This document shows, piece after piece, positions 7,173 through 16,031 of a stretch of 64,000 bases of DNA. The first letter of the stretch is position 1. Every line of letters starts with the position of its first letter. This DNA is from Exilibacterium tricleocarpae. GTDB taxonomy: Bacteria > Pseudomonadota > Gammaproteobacteria > Pseudomonadales > Cellvibrionaceae. Where the stretch lies: the NCBI RefSeq assembly GCF_007004655.1, contig NZ_ML660090.1, positions 1-64,000 on the forward strand, read 5' to 3'. The position numbers were made by a program, and so were the translations under genes. The notes beneath the pieces are model-generated. The model made no database searches and was not told the DNA's origin. It saw only the letters and a program-made list of their open reading frames with translations.

Positions 7173-7737
7173 GGTCAACCAGCACATATTCTCTTGAAGT
7201 AGTGCCATTAGAGCCTGCCCCTGATGTTTAACACCGTATAGTAACCGATTTGGCGCCCTTGGGTTTCGAAAGTAGGCAGCGGAGCGGGCAAGTGTCATTT
7301 GTTGGTGGACTATACAGTCAACGCGCTTGATTCGAAATGGCGCGTGACTAAAGGGACAGCTGTTGACAAGATGGCAGTGAAGAAGAGTACCTCGGTGAAT
7401 GAGGGCGATAATTTTGTCGCGCATCGATAGGGCCTTACGGCGCGAGCTTTCACTCGTGCCGATATCCTGTGGCCGGGTCGATTTCTATACTCTTGGTCTG
7501 TAGTCCCGGGGGTGACCGTCAAACGTTATTGTGGGGCGGTCGGTATGGATAACGCCGGCCTGTCGGTGCGCGGTATTTGTTTTTGCCATTGATTTTGTAC
7601 GTTGCATCGGACTGTATTGCCTGTTAAAACTGCCCTTCACACCGCTGCGAGAATCGCGCTGCCGGCGGTAATTCCGTAATTGGGCGGCGCCGGACAACAG
7701 CCGCGCACCCACTGCGTACAAGGTATGATCTTAAATT
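7173..7737. other. Gene-free stretch upstream of the 422-residue hypothetical gene
   Basis: Only short overlapping open frames on the minus strand occur here, with no recognisable protein motif. I see no RNA gene or clear promoter. Base composition has returned to the GC-rich backbone style. It probably holds the promoter of the gene starting at 7738. Confidence 0.4.
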
Positions 7738-9006
7738 ATGAAAGAAGCGCTGTCCGGTATAGTCGTTTTTATTGTTTTGGCGGTAATGCTGCTACAGGCC
7801 GATGATGAGCTGAGGCCGGAGGCCCGACAACTGCTCGATATGGCTTCGACCTCAGAGCCGAGCGATGCATATCTCTACCTCATGGGTATTTTTGCCGCAG
7901 CCGATGAGGAGCCTATGGCGGTGGGCGCCCGAATTTATGCATCTGTCAGGCAGGGAGAGCAAGCGTTCCTGAACCGGGAAGCTGAGTTCAGTTATGAGGA
8001 CTATCCCGCCGACAAAAAACTGCCGATGCCGGACGGCGATCTACTCTGCGGCGCTTGGGAAGCCGGCTGCCTTGGGCGCCTCTTTAGCGCAAAAGACCAG
8101 TACGCAGAAATGCTACAGACCCATGCCACTGTCTTGGCGCGCTATAAAACCTTTCTGGCGCTGGAGGACTATCGAACGCTGAGTTCACCGGCTGTTGTAT
8201 CGGCGCCCCTGCCGTCCTACCGATACATAACCGTGGCGAATCGTATCGCCATTATGCAGGCCATTAGTACAGCGGAGCGATCGGGCATCGATCGAGCGGT
8301 AGGCGATTTGCTGAGTAATACTACCGGGTTGCGCAGCCATCTCCGGCAAGCCGATACGCTGGTAGGAAAGTCGGTCTTTCTGCTGGCCGTGTCTGAAAAT
8401 ATAGACGTGCTGTTTGTTTTGATGCGCCGCTACGGCTATCAGCTCGACGCCGAACTGCCGCTTCTATCGACAGCGGAGCGCAGTTTTGAACTGCCGATGG
8501 CCATCGAGCTGGCGGCGATCTACGGCGTTTATACGAATATGGATGGGCATCCTGAGTTCTGGAACGCGGGGGACAATTTTCCCGGCTGGGCGACGAGAAT
8601 TTTCTTCAAACCCAATATGAGTATAAATGCCCTCTATCCCGTCTATGCGAGGATAGCGAAATACTCACTGCTGCCGCCGGTGGCGTTTGCCAGTGCTGTA
8701 ACTGAAGACGGGCCGGTGGACATCGAGCAATCCAGATTGCGAAACTGGGTTGGGACTGTATTGAACCAACTGGCTAATTCCGACTACGAAAAACACGTCG
8801 CAAAAGTTTTTGACGTGAATACAAAGATTTTTTTATTTAACGAATTGCGGAGCTTGGACTCGCTGCCGGCTAATTTGGCATTTATCGTAAACCCATACTA
8901 TGATAGCCCGAACACTGCCTTTTACTCCGAGAATGGCCGGGGCGTATGTCTGACCGGGCCACTTCGCGATACCAGAAATCTGCGTTGTCTGAGAGTCAAA
9001 ATATAG
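7738..9006 (+). CDS. Hypothetical protein with an N-terminal membrane anchor or signal
   Basis: This 422-residue protein is not recognised. Residues 7-20 (GIVVFIVLAVMLLQ) form one hydrophobic segment after two charged residues, which suits a signal anchor or uncleaved signal, so the rest is probably periplasmic. The body has alternating helices without transmembrane segments and scattered cysteines (around residues 103, 110, 404 and 414). No enzymatic motif is visible. It stands alone between the repeat-rich island border and the nitronate monooxygenase gene, both on the plus strand or non-coding. Codon use looks like the host backbone, and the long frame with good third-position bias argues that it is real. 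Confidence 0.7.
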   Translation: MKEALSGIVVFIVLAVMLLQADDELRPEARQLLDMASTSEPSDAYLYLMGIFAAADEEPMAVGARIYASVRQGEQAFLNREAEFSYEDYPADKKLPMPDGDLLCGAWEAGCLGRLFSAKDQYAEMLQTHATVLARYKTFLALEDYRTLSSPAVVSAPLPSYRYITVANRIAIMQAISTAERSGIDRAVGDLLSNTTGLRSHLRQADTLVGKSVFLLAVSENIDVLFVLMRRYGYQLDAELPLLSTAERSFELPMAIELAAIYGVYTNMDGHPEFWNAGDNFPGWATRIFFKPNMSINALYPVYARIAKYSLLPPVAFASAVTEDGPVDIEQSRLRNWVGTVLNQLANSDYEKHVAKVFDVNTKIFLFNELRSLDSLPANLAFIVNPYYDSPNTAFYSENGRGVCLTGPLRDTRNLRCLRVKI

Positions 9007-9170
9007 TTTCAACGTGTCGGTGCGATCCGGCTCGAAAGCTTCGGCAACACCCCTCGATTTCCAAAACCCAAAAGGCGTCAAATCAGTTACTATACAGACT
9101 GTTAATAAGGCAGCTTTTTAGCCGACATTTTGTATCCAAGCATAGCGACGGAGAGAAAACGGAGAGAAAT

Positions 9171-10106
9171 ATGAATCGAGTGCTCGCCCACACAGGTGTT
9201 CAATACCCCATCGTCCAGGCCCCCATGGGGTGGATTGCCCGCGCCCGGTTAGCGGCGGCGGTTTCCAATGCCGGCGGTCTCGGCATCATCGAAACCTCCT
9301 CCGGTGAGACGGAGAACTGCAAAGCTGAAATCGAAAAGATGCCCGCGCTTACCGACAAACCTTTTGGTGTCAACCTGCCGATTATGTTCCTCAAAGACGA
9401 TGCCATGCTGAAGTTTATCTGCGCATCGGGCGTGAAATTCGTTACCACCTCCGCCGGTAGTCCGAAGAAATTTATCGGCCCGCTGAAAGATGCCGGCATC
9501 ACTGTGTACCACGCCGTACCCACGGTAGAGGCTGCATTGAAATGCGCCGAGGCCGGTGTCGACGGACTGGTGGTCGAAGGCGCCGAAGGCGGCGGTTTCA
9601 AAAATCCGGAGGAGGTCTCTACGCTGGTGTTGCTGCAGGCTATCGGCGCCGAGGTGGATATACCGCTGATCGCCGCCGGCGGTATCTGTGACGGGCGCGG
9701 CATGGCCGCAGCCTTTGCCCTGGGCGCCGAGGCCATACAGATGGGTACCCGCTTCGTCAGCGCCGCCGAGAGTCCGGTGCACAATAACTACAAACAGGCT
9801 ATTCTCGACGCCTCGACCGCGGGAACCTATGTGCTCAACAAGCAGTCGACACCTTGTATTCGCGCCCTCAAAACCAAGCGCACAGCAATCATTCACGAGG
9901 AGGGCGTGATGCCGGTCGATACGTTTGCCAAAATTCTCGATCTCTATTTCGGCGGTGATATGGAAGCCAGCGTGGGACTGGCAGGGCAGTCGGCGGGCCT
10001 GATTGACAGTGTCAAACCGGCGGCACAGATCATCGAGGAGACGGTGGCGCAGTTTTTTGAAATTACCGGTCGCCTGGGGCAGTTGGCGGCGGCACGCGGG
10101 TTCTGA
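9171..10106 (+). CDS. Nitronate monooxygenase / 2-nitropropane dioxygenase family FMN enzyme
   Basis: This 311-residue TIM-barrel flavoprotein starts at the ATG at 9171, preceded by a GGAGAG ribosome site; the frame is open further upstream but without family sequence. It opens with PIVQAPMGWIAR, the family N-terminus. It carries VEGAEGGG in mid-protein and IAAGGICDGRGMAAAFALGA followed by Q-MGTRF, the FMN phosphate-binding region. Family members oxidise alkyl nitronates; related FabK proteins reduce enoyl-ACP. The absence of a lipid-synthesis context favours nitronate monooxygenase or a broad flavin oxidoreductase. It is a monocistronic gene. Confidence 0.82.
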   Translation: MNRVLAHTGVQYPIVQAPMGWIARARLAAAVSNAGGLGIIETSSGETENCKAEIEKMPALTDKPFGVNLPIMFLKDDAMLKFICASGVKFVTTSAGSPKKFIGPLKDAGITVYHAVPTVEAALKCAEAGVDGLVVEGAEGGGFKNPEEVSTLVLLQAIGAEVDIPLIAAGGICDGRGMAAAFALGAEAIQMGTRFVSAAESPVHNNYKQAILDASTAGTYVLNKQSTPCIRALKTKRTAIIHEEGVMPVDTFAKILDLYFGGDMEASVGLAGQSAGLIDSVKPAAQIIEETVAQFFEITGRLGQLAAARGF

Positions 10107-10244
10107 CCCGTCTCTGCAAATTCCAAACTTATTCACGCCTGCATAAGCATTTACCACTGCGCGTCAAAATAACGTTAATAAGACGTTCAGTGGTATCGCC
10201 CGGCTTGTTGTTTGCCAATACCGGGGGCAGCTCTGCCCTAACAC

Positions 10245-11072
10245 TCAGGCTCCCAGCAGACCGACTACGCCATCTAAAACCTCACCACAATCCCCTTCGA
10301 CTTTAAACTCCACCAGATCATCCGCCCGCGTCACGCCCCGATTAAGCACAGCAATAGGAAAACCCGACTGCGCGGCCAGCTTGCAAAACCGGTAACCGGA
10401 GAAAACCATCAGCGAGGAACCCACCACCAGTAATGCACCGGCGCTTTGCAAGGCAGCGGTGGTTGCCGCCACCCGCTGGCGCGGCACATTATCGCCAAAA
10501 AAAACCACGTCCGGCTTGACCACACCGCCGCAGCTTACACAGTCAGGCACAGTGACAGCGGATAAATCCAAATCGTCCACATCGGCATCGCCGTCGGGAC
10601 CGGCAGCGGCCGCAAAGTCGACCAGTTCAGCGTTGTGGTGTTCCAGGAACCGTTGAATATCGGCGCGGCAACGCTGCGTGCCACACGCCAGGCACACCGC
10701 CGAATCGATGCGCCCGTGCAGGTCCAGCACCCGCTGACTGCCGGCGCGCTGGTGCAGGCCGTCGACGTTTTGCGTCACCAACAGTTCAATCCGTCCGCGC
10801 GCCTCCAGTTCCGCCAGGGCCCGGTGAGCGCGATTCGGCTGCGCCCGCTGCATATACCGCCACCCCACCAGGCTGCGCGCCCAATAGCGCTGGCGCACGG
10901 CGTGATCGGCGAGAAAGTCCCGGTGTTGAATCGGTGCATTGCGCTGCCAGTTGCCCCGGTGATCGCGATAAGTGGGAATACCGGAGGCGCGACTGATGCC
11001 GGCGCCGGTCAGCACCAACAGCCGCGGGTGGCGCTGCATAAATTCCAGCAAGCGGTCTGCCATCGAATACAT
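10245..11072 (-). CDS. NAD-dependent protein deacylase, Sir2 family
   Basis: This is a 275-residue sirtuin. Motifs in order are GAGISRASGIPTYRD (NAD-binding), TQNVDGLHQRAGS, the catalytic histidine in DLHGR, a zinc site formed by CLACGTQRC and CVSCGG, then PDVVFFGDNVP and VGSSLMVF. It removes acyl groups from protein lysines using NAD. The ATG at 11072 is chosen because the longer frame runs back through the end of the ACT-domain gene; that gene stops at 11086, so the two are 13 bases apart and likely co-transcribed. It resembles the CobB/Sir2 class found in many proteobacteria; substrate preference cannot be read. Confidence 0.88.
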   Translation of the reverse strand: MYSMADRLLEFMQRHPRLLVLTGAGISRASGIPTYRDHRGNWQRNAPIQHRDFLADHAVRQRYWARSLVGWRYMQRAQPNRAHRALAELEARGRIELLVTQNVDGLHQRAGSQRVLDLHGRIDSAVCLACGTQRCRADIQRFLEHHNAELVDFAAAAGPDGDADVDDLDLSAVTVPDCVSCGGVVKPDVVFFGDNVPRQRVAATTAALQSAGALLVVGSSLMVFSGYRFCKLAAQSGFPIAVLNRGVTRADDLVEFKVEGDCGEVLDGVVGLLGA

Positions 11073-11085
11073 CGCTTTTATCGCA

Positions 11086-11484
11086 TCACCCCTGCAGGGC
11101 CTGCAACGCGACCAATGCCTCCTCGGCCTTGTCAGTCGGCACAAAGACATGGTCGTGGTAGAAAGCCGCCACCACATTGGCGCTGATACCGTGTTCGGCC
11201 AGCACCCCGGCCACCGTGGCGGTAAGGCCGACCGTGTTGAGGCTGGAGTGCACAGTAAGCGTAAGCTGGCGAAAACACGCGTCGTACTCGATACCCGCCC
11301 GATCGGCGCGATGGCGCGGCACGATCAGTGTCATGCCCTCGGGCTCCTGAAAGACGCCGAGCGGTGTCAATTCGGCGTGGTCGCCATATTTCATGTCCGT
11401 AAACGTGCAGAAAACAAATTCACCATCACCCAGGTTCGGCTGCAGAGACCGCAGTATCTGCTCCAGTTCCACTATTCCACTCAT
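11086..11484 (-). CDS. ACT-domain protein (COG3602/DUF2241 type)
   Basis: This is a 132-residue protein. The N-terminal part, with FVFCTFTD and LGVFQEPEGMTLIVPR, and the C-terminal ACT-like fold, with LTLTVHSSLNTVGLTATVAG then FYHDHVFVP, match a small family of predicted amino-acid-sensing proteins. No catalytic residues are expected. It is probably co-transcribed with the sirtuin gene downstream and follows the CinA-like gene after 43 bases. The function is likely ligand sensing; the ligand is unknown. Confidence 0.75.
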   Translation of the reverse strand: MSGIVELEQILRSLQPNLGDGEFVFCTFTDMKYGDHAELTPLGVFQEPEGMTLIVPRHRADRAGIEYDACFRQLTLTVHSSLNTVGLTATVAGVLAEHGISANVVAAFYHDHVFVPTDKAEEALVALQALQG

Positions 11485-11527
11485 AATACTTACCTCAGCA
11501 TCGATATTTCGACCGGGAAACCGTCAA

Positions 11528-12277
11528 TCAGTCCAGCCGGCGCCACGCGTACAGGTGCTCATCCAACTGTGACTTCAGTTCGGCCATTGCCAACTTAACC
11601 TGCGCTGCACTGCCTTTAATACCGACCTCGTTGCTGGGCAGATCACCCTGCATACTGGGCAGGCAGAATACTTTTACCTGAGGGTGCCGGGTTGTCACCG
11701 CCTGCAGTAACGGGGTGAGCACACCCTCATACTGACCTTCGACCATCAGGGCCTGCTCCAGATACTGTCGATCGTTCAGTTCGGGGTAGAGATGGTCCAG
11801 TACCCACTCGATCATCGGCCAGGCCATCTCCGGAAAACCCGGCACAAAATGATGGTGACCGACGCTGAAGCCGGGCACGTTGTTGACAGGGTTCGGGATC
11901 AGGGCGGCGCCCTTGGGAAACTCGACCATACGCCGGTGGTGATCTTGCAGGGCCACGCCGCGCTTGCGCGCCAGGGCGGTAACCAGCTCCAGGCCCTCGG
12001 GATGCACCGCTAAGTCGATATCCAGCGCCGCGGCGGCCGCCGCACGGGTCAGATCATCCGGCGTTGCACCTATGCCGCCGGTGCTGAATACCAGGTCCGG
12101 TGTAGCAAACGTGGCGTGCAACGCCTGCGTCAGTAAAGGCCCGTCATCGCCGAGTATCCGCACCCAGTCCAGCACCAGGCCGCGACTGCGCAGAATCTCA
12201 ACCACCTTGGTGAAATGCCGGTCCTGCCGGCGACCGCTGAGAATCTCATCGCCGACGATAATCAAGCCAATGTGCAT
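11528..12277 (-). CDS. CinA-like molybdopterin-binding (MoCF-fold) protein
   Basis: This 249-residue protein opens with MHIGLIIVGDEILSGRRQD and has DLVFSTGGIGATPDDLT, the nucleotide-binding signature of the MoaB/Mog/CinA N-terminal domain. It has only this domain plus a short tail and lacks the C-terminal nicotinamide-nucleotide deamidase domain of full-length CinA. Stand-alone members have been linked to nucleotide pyrophosphatase activity, but that role here is inference. It is the first gene of a likely operon with the ACT protein and the sirtuin; a shared link to NAD metabolism (CinA-type plus sirtuin) is suggestive but unproven. Confidence 0.8.
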   Translation of the reverse strand: MHIGLIIVGDEILSGRRQDRHFTKVVEILRSRGLVLDWVRILGDDGPLLTQALHATFATPDLVFSTGGIGATPDDLTRAAAAAALDIDLAVHPEGLELVTALARKRGVALQDHHRRMVEFPKGAALIPNPVNNVPGFSVGHHHFVPGFPEMAWPMIEWVLDHLYPELNDRQYLEQALMVEGQYEGVLTPLLQAVTTRHPQVKVFCLPSMQGDLPSNEVGIKGSAAQVKLAMAELKSQLDEHLYAWRRLD

Positions 12278-12388
12278 GGCAAATACCTCTACAACCCGGC
12301 CCTAAAGCCGCTTAACCCATTGCCTTGATCCCGCTGATTTGAGATCCCTTATACCCCGATCCGGTCAAAACCACGGTTACAACAACAG

Positions 12389-13795
12389 TTACAACAACAG
12401 CCCGGTGACGAAGAAGGCCAACAGTGCAATGGCCGCTGAGGCCAGCGCATAGGGTAACTGGGTGCGGACATGGTCGATATGGTCCGTCGCCGCGGCCATG
12501 GATGCAACTACCGTGGTGTCGCTGATCGGCGAGGCGTGATCACCAAAAATCCCCCCCGACAACACCGCCGCCAGAAACGGCGCCGGCGGCAGACCCAAAG
12601 CACCCGCCATGGGTACGGCTATGGGTATCATAACGGCAAAGGTGCCCCAACTGGAGCCGACCGAAAACGCCATGATACCGGCCAGCAAAAAAACCACCGG
12701 CAACAACAGCGCCGGCGGCAAACTATCGCCAATTGCCGAAGCCACGTAAATGCCGGTGCCGAGCTTGTCGGTCAGGTCGCCCAGGGCCAGGGCAAAAATC
12801 AGGATAATCGCCACCGGCAGCAGGCCGCCGGCGCCCTTTAAGCTTACCTTGGTGAGCTCATCCATGGTGAATGCTTTTTGTGCCAACAGCAGTATCCAGG
12901 CAATCGCCAGCGCAAACAGGGCTGCCCAGAGAATGCTGGTGGAACCCGACCCGGCCACGAGATCGCCATCGCCGGTAATATAGAGTCCCGCCGCCATCAT
13001 CAATACCATGGCAAACACCGGCACCACCATATTGCGCGCTTTTGCCGGCGGGCCCTCAGCGGTGGCGCCGAGTAAATCCTGATCGACCATGGGGGTTGAC
13101 TCAGGCCATAACGGCAGCCCTTCGCGTGTGCGTTTCTCAGCCGCCGCCATGGGGCCCACGTTGAGTCCGAAGCCGATGGTCGCAGCGGCCAGCAACACCG
13201 CCGCAATCGCGTAAAAGTTATAGGGAATAGAGGCGATGAATATCTCCAGCGCGTTGCCCTGGCCGAGATCACTGAGCAGGCTCAGATTAAAAGCCCCCCA
13301 GGCATTCAGGGGAATCAGTATGCAGATCGGTGCCGAGGTGGAGTCGATCAGGTAGGCGAGCTTTTCCCGCGCAACCCGAAAACGATCGAACAGAGGACGA
13401 GCCACTGCACCGGAGACCAGCAACGTCATATTGGACTCGATAAAAATACCCACCCCGATCAGCCAGGCCAGCCACTGCGCACTCCTGGCACCGGCCACCA
13501 GGCGCTTGTGCTCCAGCCAGTCGACAAAACCCTTGACGCCGTTACTGCGCTCCATCAGGGCAATCAGGGCACCGATCACCAGGGTGAACATCGCAATGCG
13601 CGCGTCGCCGGGGTTCGACAGAACCGCCACCAATCCCTCGATAGCTTCACGCAGGCCGAGCAGCGGGTCGCCTGCCAGCAACAAGGTGTAGCCGAGCCAT
13701 ACCCCCGCTGCCAGCGACAGGTATATCTGCCGGGTCGTAACGGCCAGCGCGATTGCCAGCAGAGGGGGTAATAGCGAGGTAATTCCCGGTTCCAT
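12389..13795 (-). CDS. Na+/H+ antiporter, NhaC family
   Basis: This 468-residue polytopic inner-membrane protein has about 11-12 hydrophobic segments. NhaC-type features include GVGIFIESNMTLLVSGAVARP, a discontinuous-helix region LILIFALALGDLTDKLG, FSVGSSWGTFAVMIPIAVP, and GGIFGDHASPISDTTVVASM, the conserved GDHxSPISDT motif. These proteins exchange Na+ for H+ or, in some members, amino acids. The gene has no obvious partner. The start ATG at 13795 is followed directly by the first membrane segment. Confidence 0.85.
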   Translation of the reverse strand: MEPGITSLLPPLLAIALAVTTRQIYLSLAAGVWLGYTLLLAGDPLLGLREAIEGLVAVLSNPGDARIAMFTLVIGALIALMERSNGVKGFVDWLEHKRLVAGARSAQWLAWLIGVGIFIESNMTLLVSGAVARPLFDRFRVAREKLAYLIDSTSAPICILIPLNAWGAFNLSLLSDLGQGNALEIFIASIPYNFYAIAAVLLAAATIGFGLNVGPMAAAEKRTREGLPLWPESTPMVDQDLLGATAEGPPAKARNMVVPVFAMVLMMAAGLYITGDGDLVAGSGSTSILWAALFALAIAWILLLAQKAFTMDELTKVSLKGAGGLLPVAIILIFALALGDLTDKLGTGIYVASAIGDSLPPALLLPVVFLLAGIMAFSVGSSWGTFAVMIPIAVPMAGALGLPPAPFLAAVLSGGIFGDHASPISDTTVVASMAAATDHIDHVRTQLPYALASAAIALLAFFVTGLLL

Positions 13796-14026
13796 TAAAG
13801 GCTCCCTTTTTCTCGTCTTTTAACATATCGAACTATCGATATCCAGACTGCAGCGCGGGTGCCGGTCACTGTCCGTATCGACCCGGGCAATTTCTACCGG
13901 GCCGCCGCTGTGCCAACGCCGCAGGTGTCAAGCGGATGCCCGCGGCTTTTTTTTCATGCCTTTCACATCGATTTCACACCGGCACCGTTACTGTCCAGTG
14001 AAACAGACCAAAAGAGGGAACCAGCC

Positions 14027-15136
14027 ATGCAACACTTTATTATCGCGGTGGTATTGATACTGATACCGGTTTTACCAACCTTTGCCGCCGGCGCCGCAGA
14101 AAACCGCCTGCTGATGGTAGTCAGCAGTCACGGGCGGGAACAGGGGCAGGAACAACCCGGCTTCGAGTTCGAGGAGTTCGCCCAGGCCTATCTGATCTTC
14201 AAAGCCCACGGACTGGTGGTGGATGTCGCCAGCCCCGACGGCGGAAAAGTCGAGGCAGATAAATTCGACACCACATCGGCACTCGCACAACGCGTATTAA
14301 ACGACGCCGAGGCCATGGCAAAACTCTCGGCCACTTTGTCTACCGATGCGATCGACCCGGACAAGTATAAAGCGATATTTATCGTCGGCGGCAAGGGCGC
14401 CATGTTCGATCTGCCGGGCGACACCGCGCTGCAGCGAGCCATTGCCGCTATCTATGAGAACCGGGGAACGGTAGCTGCCGTCTGCCACGGCCCGGCAGCG
14501 CTTACCGATGTAAAACTCAGCGACGGTACCTATCTGGTGGCGGGCAAGGCTGTCAACGGCTTTACCAACACCGAGGAAAAACTGTTCGGCCGCAAGTGGA
14601 TCGACGACTATGATTTTCTGCTGGAAGACCGACTGAAAGCGCGCGGCGGCCTCTTCGAGGGCACGGATATGATGTTGAATCACGTCGCCCGGGCCGATCG
14701 TTTGATCACCGGCCAGAACCCGACCTCCACCGCCGCCACCGCCGAAGCCTTATTGATCTCCCTGGGCATAACACCGCAGCCCCGCGAGGCTTCCAAACAA
14801 GAGCAGCAGTTTGCGCGGATCGAACAGGTACTGCGCGGCGACCGGCAGACCATCGAGGCGATACGCGCCAACCCCGCTCAACAATCGTCCCTGATGGGGA
14901 TGTACGGCTACTATTACCTGTTGGCGGCGGAATCGGAGCAACAGGTCAAACAGGCGATATTGTTGATGGAACTGGTTTCCACTACCATCGATAATCCGCA
15001 GGTGGACCTGCAAATCGCCAAAGGCTACCAGCGCCTGGGGCAACCCGATAAAGCCAGGCAGCAGGTATCGAACCTCCTGCAACGCCACCCCGATCTGGGA
15101 CCGGCAAAAAGCCTGCTCGCCGAATTGGACGAGTAA
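14027..15136 (+). CDS. Secreted DJ-1/PfpI-family protein with a C-terminal TPR-like region
   Basis: This 369-residue protein starts at the ATG at 14027, with AGAGGGAA just upstream; an upstream extension lacks a signal. Residues 3-22 form a signal peptide (HFIIAVVLILIPVLPTFAAG), so the protein is periplasmic. Residues about 25-255 are a type-1 glutamine-amidotransferase-like domain with VGGKGAMFDL and the nucleophile C153 in AVCHGPAAL, as in Hsp31-type glyoxalases/chaperones. The last 110 residues look like a TPR repeat (QPDKARQQVSNLLQRHPD). A secreted DJ-1 domain fused to TPR helices is uncommon. A glutathione-independent glyoxalase or envelope chaperone role is possible. Confidence 0.75.
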   Translation: MQHFIIAVVLILIPVLPTFAAGAAENRLLMVVSSHGREQGQEQPGFEFEEFAQAYLIFKAHGLVVDVASPDGGKVEADKFDTTSALAQRVLNDAEAMAKLSATLSTDAIDPDKYKAIFIVGGKGAMFDLPGDTALQRAIAAIYENRGTVAAVCHGPAALTDVKLSDGTYLVAGKAVNGFTNTEEKLFGRKWIDDYDFLLEDRLKARGGLFEGTDMMLNHVARADRLITGQNPTSTAATAEALLISLGITPQPREASKQEQQFARIEQVLRGDRQTIEAIRANPAQQSSLMGMYGYYYLLAAESEQQVKQAILLMELVSTTIDNPQVDLQIAKGYQRLGQPDKARQQVSNLLQRHPDLGPAKSLLAELDE

Positions 15137-15323
15137 AGAGCTGGAACAGTAAAGGGCGTCACGAATGGCACTGCCTTAAGCGTACTTGCAGGCAGTTTAT
15201 CGATCCTCGCTCCAATCGCATCGATCTCGATTAGGCGCGGCAACACCAAGGCGCCAAGACAGCAAACAGACGCAGGGTGCCGGCGCCCACAGCGCCGCCG
15301 CGCCGGCAGGCTGAAAGCACGAC

Positions 15324-16031
15324 ATGCAAAAGCAGACATTGACCGTCCTGGTGATTGAGGACCAGGATTCAATCGCCCGGAATATTGCCCAATTCCTCGA
15401 ACCCAAAGGGTATATTCTGGATTTCGCCGGCCAGGGTGCGCAGGGCCTGCAACTGGCGCTGGCAAATTATTACGACCTGATCCTGCTGGACCTGACACTG
15501 CCGGGCATGGACGGCATTGACGTCTGCCGCAGCATCCGCGCCCGCGCCGACCGCCATATACCCATTCTTATGCTGACGGCCAGGGACGGGTTGCAGGACA
15601 AAGTCACGGGCTTCGAGGTGGGTGCGGACGACTACCTCACCAAGCCGTTCGCGCTGGAGGAACTCCACGTTCGCTGTATCGCGTTATCGCGGCGCCACTC
15701 GCTGCAGGAGAAACACCAACTGGTCATCGGCGAACTGCTGATCGACAGGAAAACCCACCGGGTCGAGCGTCGCAACCGGCCCATATCCTTAAATAACATC
15801 AGCTATCAATTACTGCTGGCATTGGCTGAGGCTTACCCCAGGGTGGTTACCCGCTCGGAACTCAGCCAGCGTATCTGGGGCGACGAGCCTACGGAGTCCG
15901 ATGCCCTGCGCTCCCATATCTACCAGTTGCGAAAAGCACTGAACCAAGGCTTCGATAAAACGCTGATCAAAACCATTCACGGCGTCGGCTTCGTATTGCA
16001 GAGCCATACCCCGGAAACCCCGATACCATGA
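15324..16031 (+). CDS. OmpR/PhoB-type response regulator
   Basis: This 235-residue protein has a receiver domain (about 5-118) with acidic pocket E12/D13, phospho-acceptor D56 in LLLDLTLPG, T85 and K107 in YLTKPF. The C-terminal winged helix (about 130-228) has the LSxxxxQLL, RSELSQRIW and LRKAL-x-IKTIHGVGF pattern. It is a DNA-binding transcription factor paired with the kinase gene downstream, with which it overlaps by four bases (ATGA). Targets are not visible; the secreted DJ-1 protein upstream and the proline-rich membrane protein downstream are candidates. Confidence 0.92.
   Translation: MQKQTLTVLVIEDQDSIARNIAQFLEPKGYILDFAGQGAQGLQLALANYYDLILLDLTLPGMDGIDVCRSIRARADRHIPILMLTARDGLQDKVTGFEVGADDYLTKPFALEELHVRCIALSRRHSLQEKHQLVIGELLIDRKTHRVERRNRPISLNNISYQLLLALAEAYPRVVTRSELSQRIWGDEPTESDALRSHIYQLRKALNQGFDKTLIKTIHGVGFVLQSHTPETPIP

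Noticed and set aside
7134-7424. A minus-strand frame of 96 codons near the inverted repeat
   Set aside because: No ribosome site, no motif, and its end lies in the inverted repeat.
9249-10157. Long minus-strand frames across the nitronate monooxygenase gene
   Set aside because: Antisense shadows; the plus-strand protein has clear family motifs.
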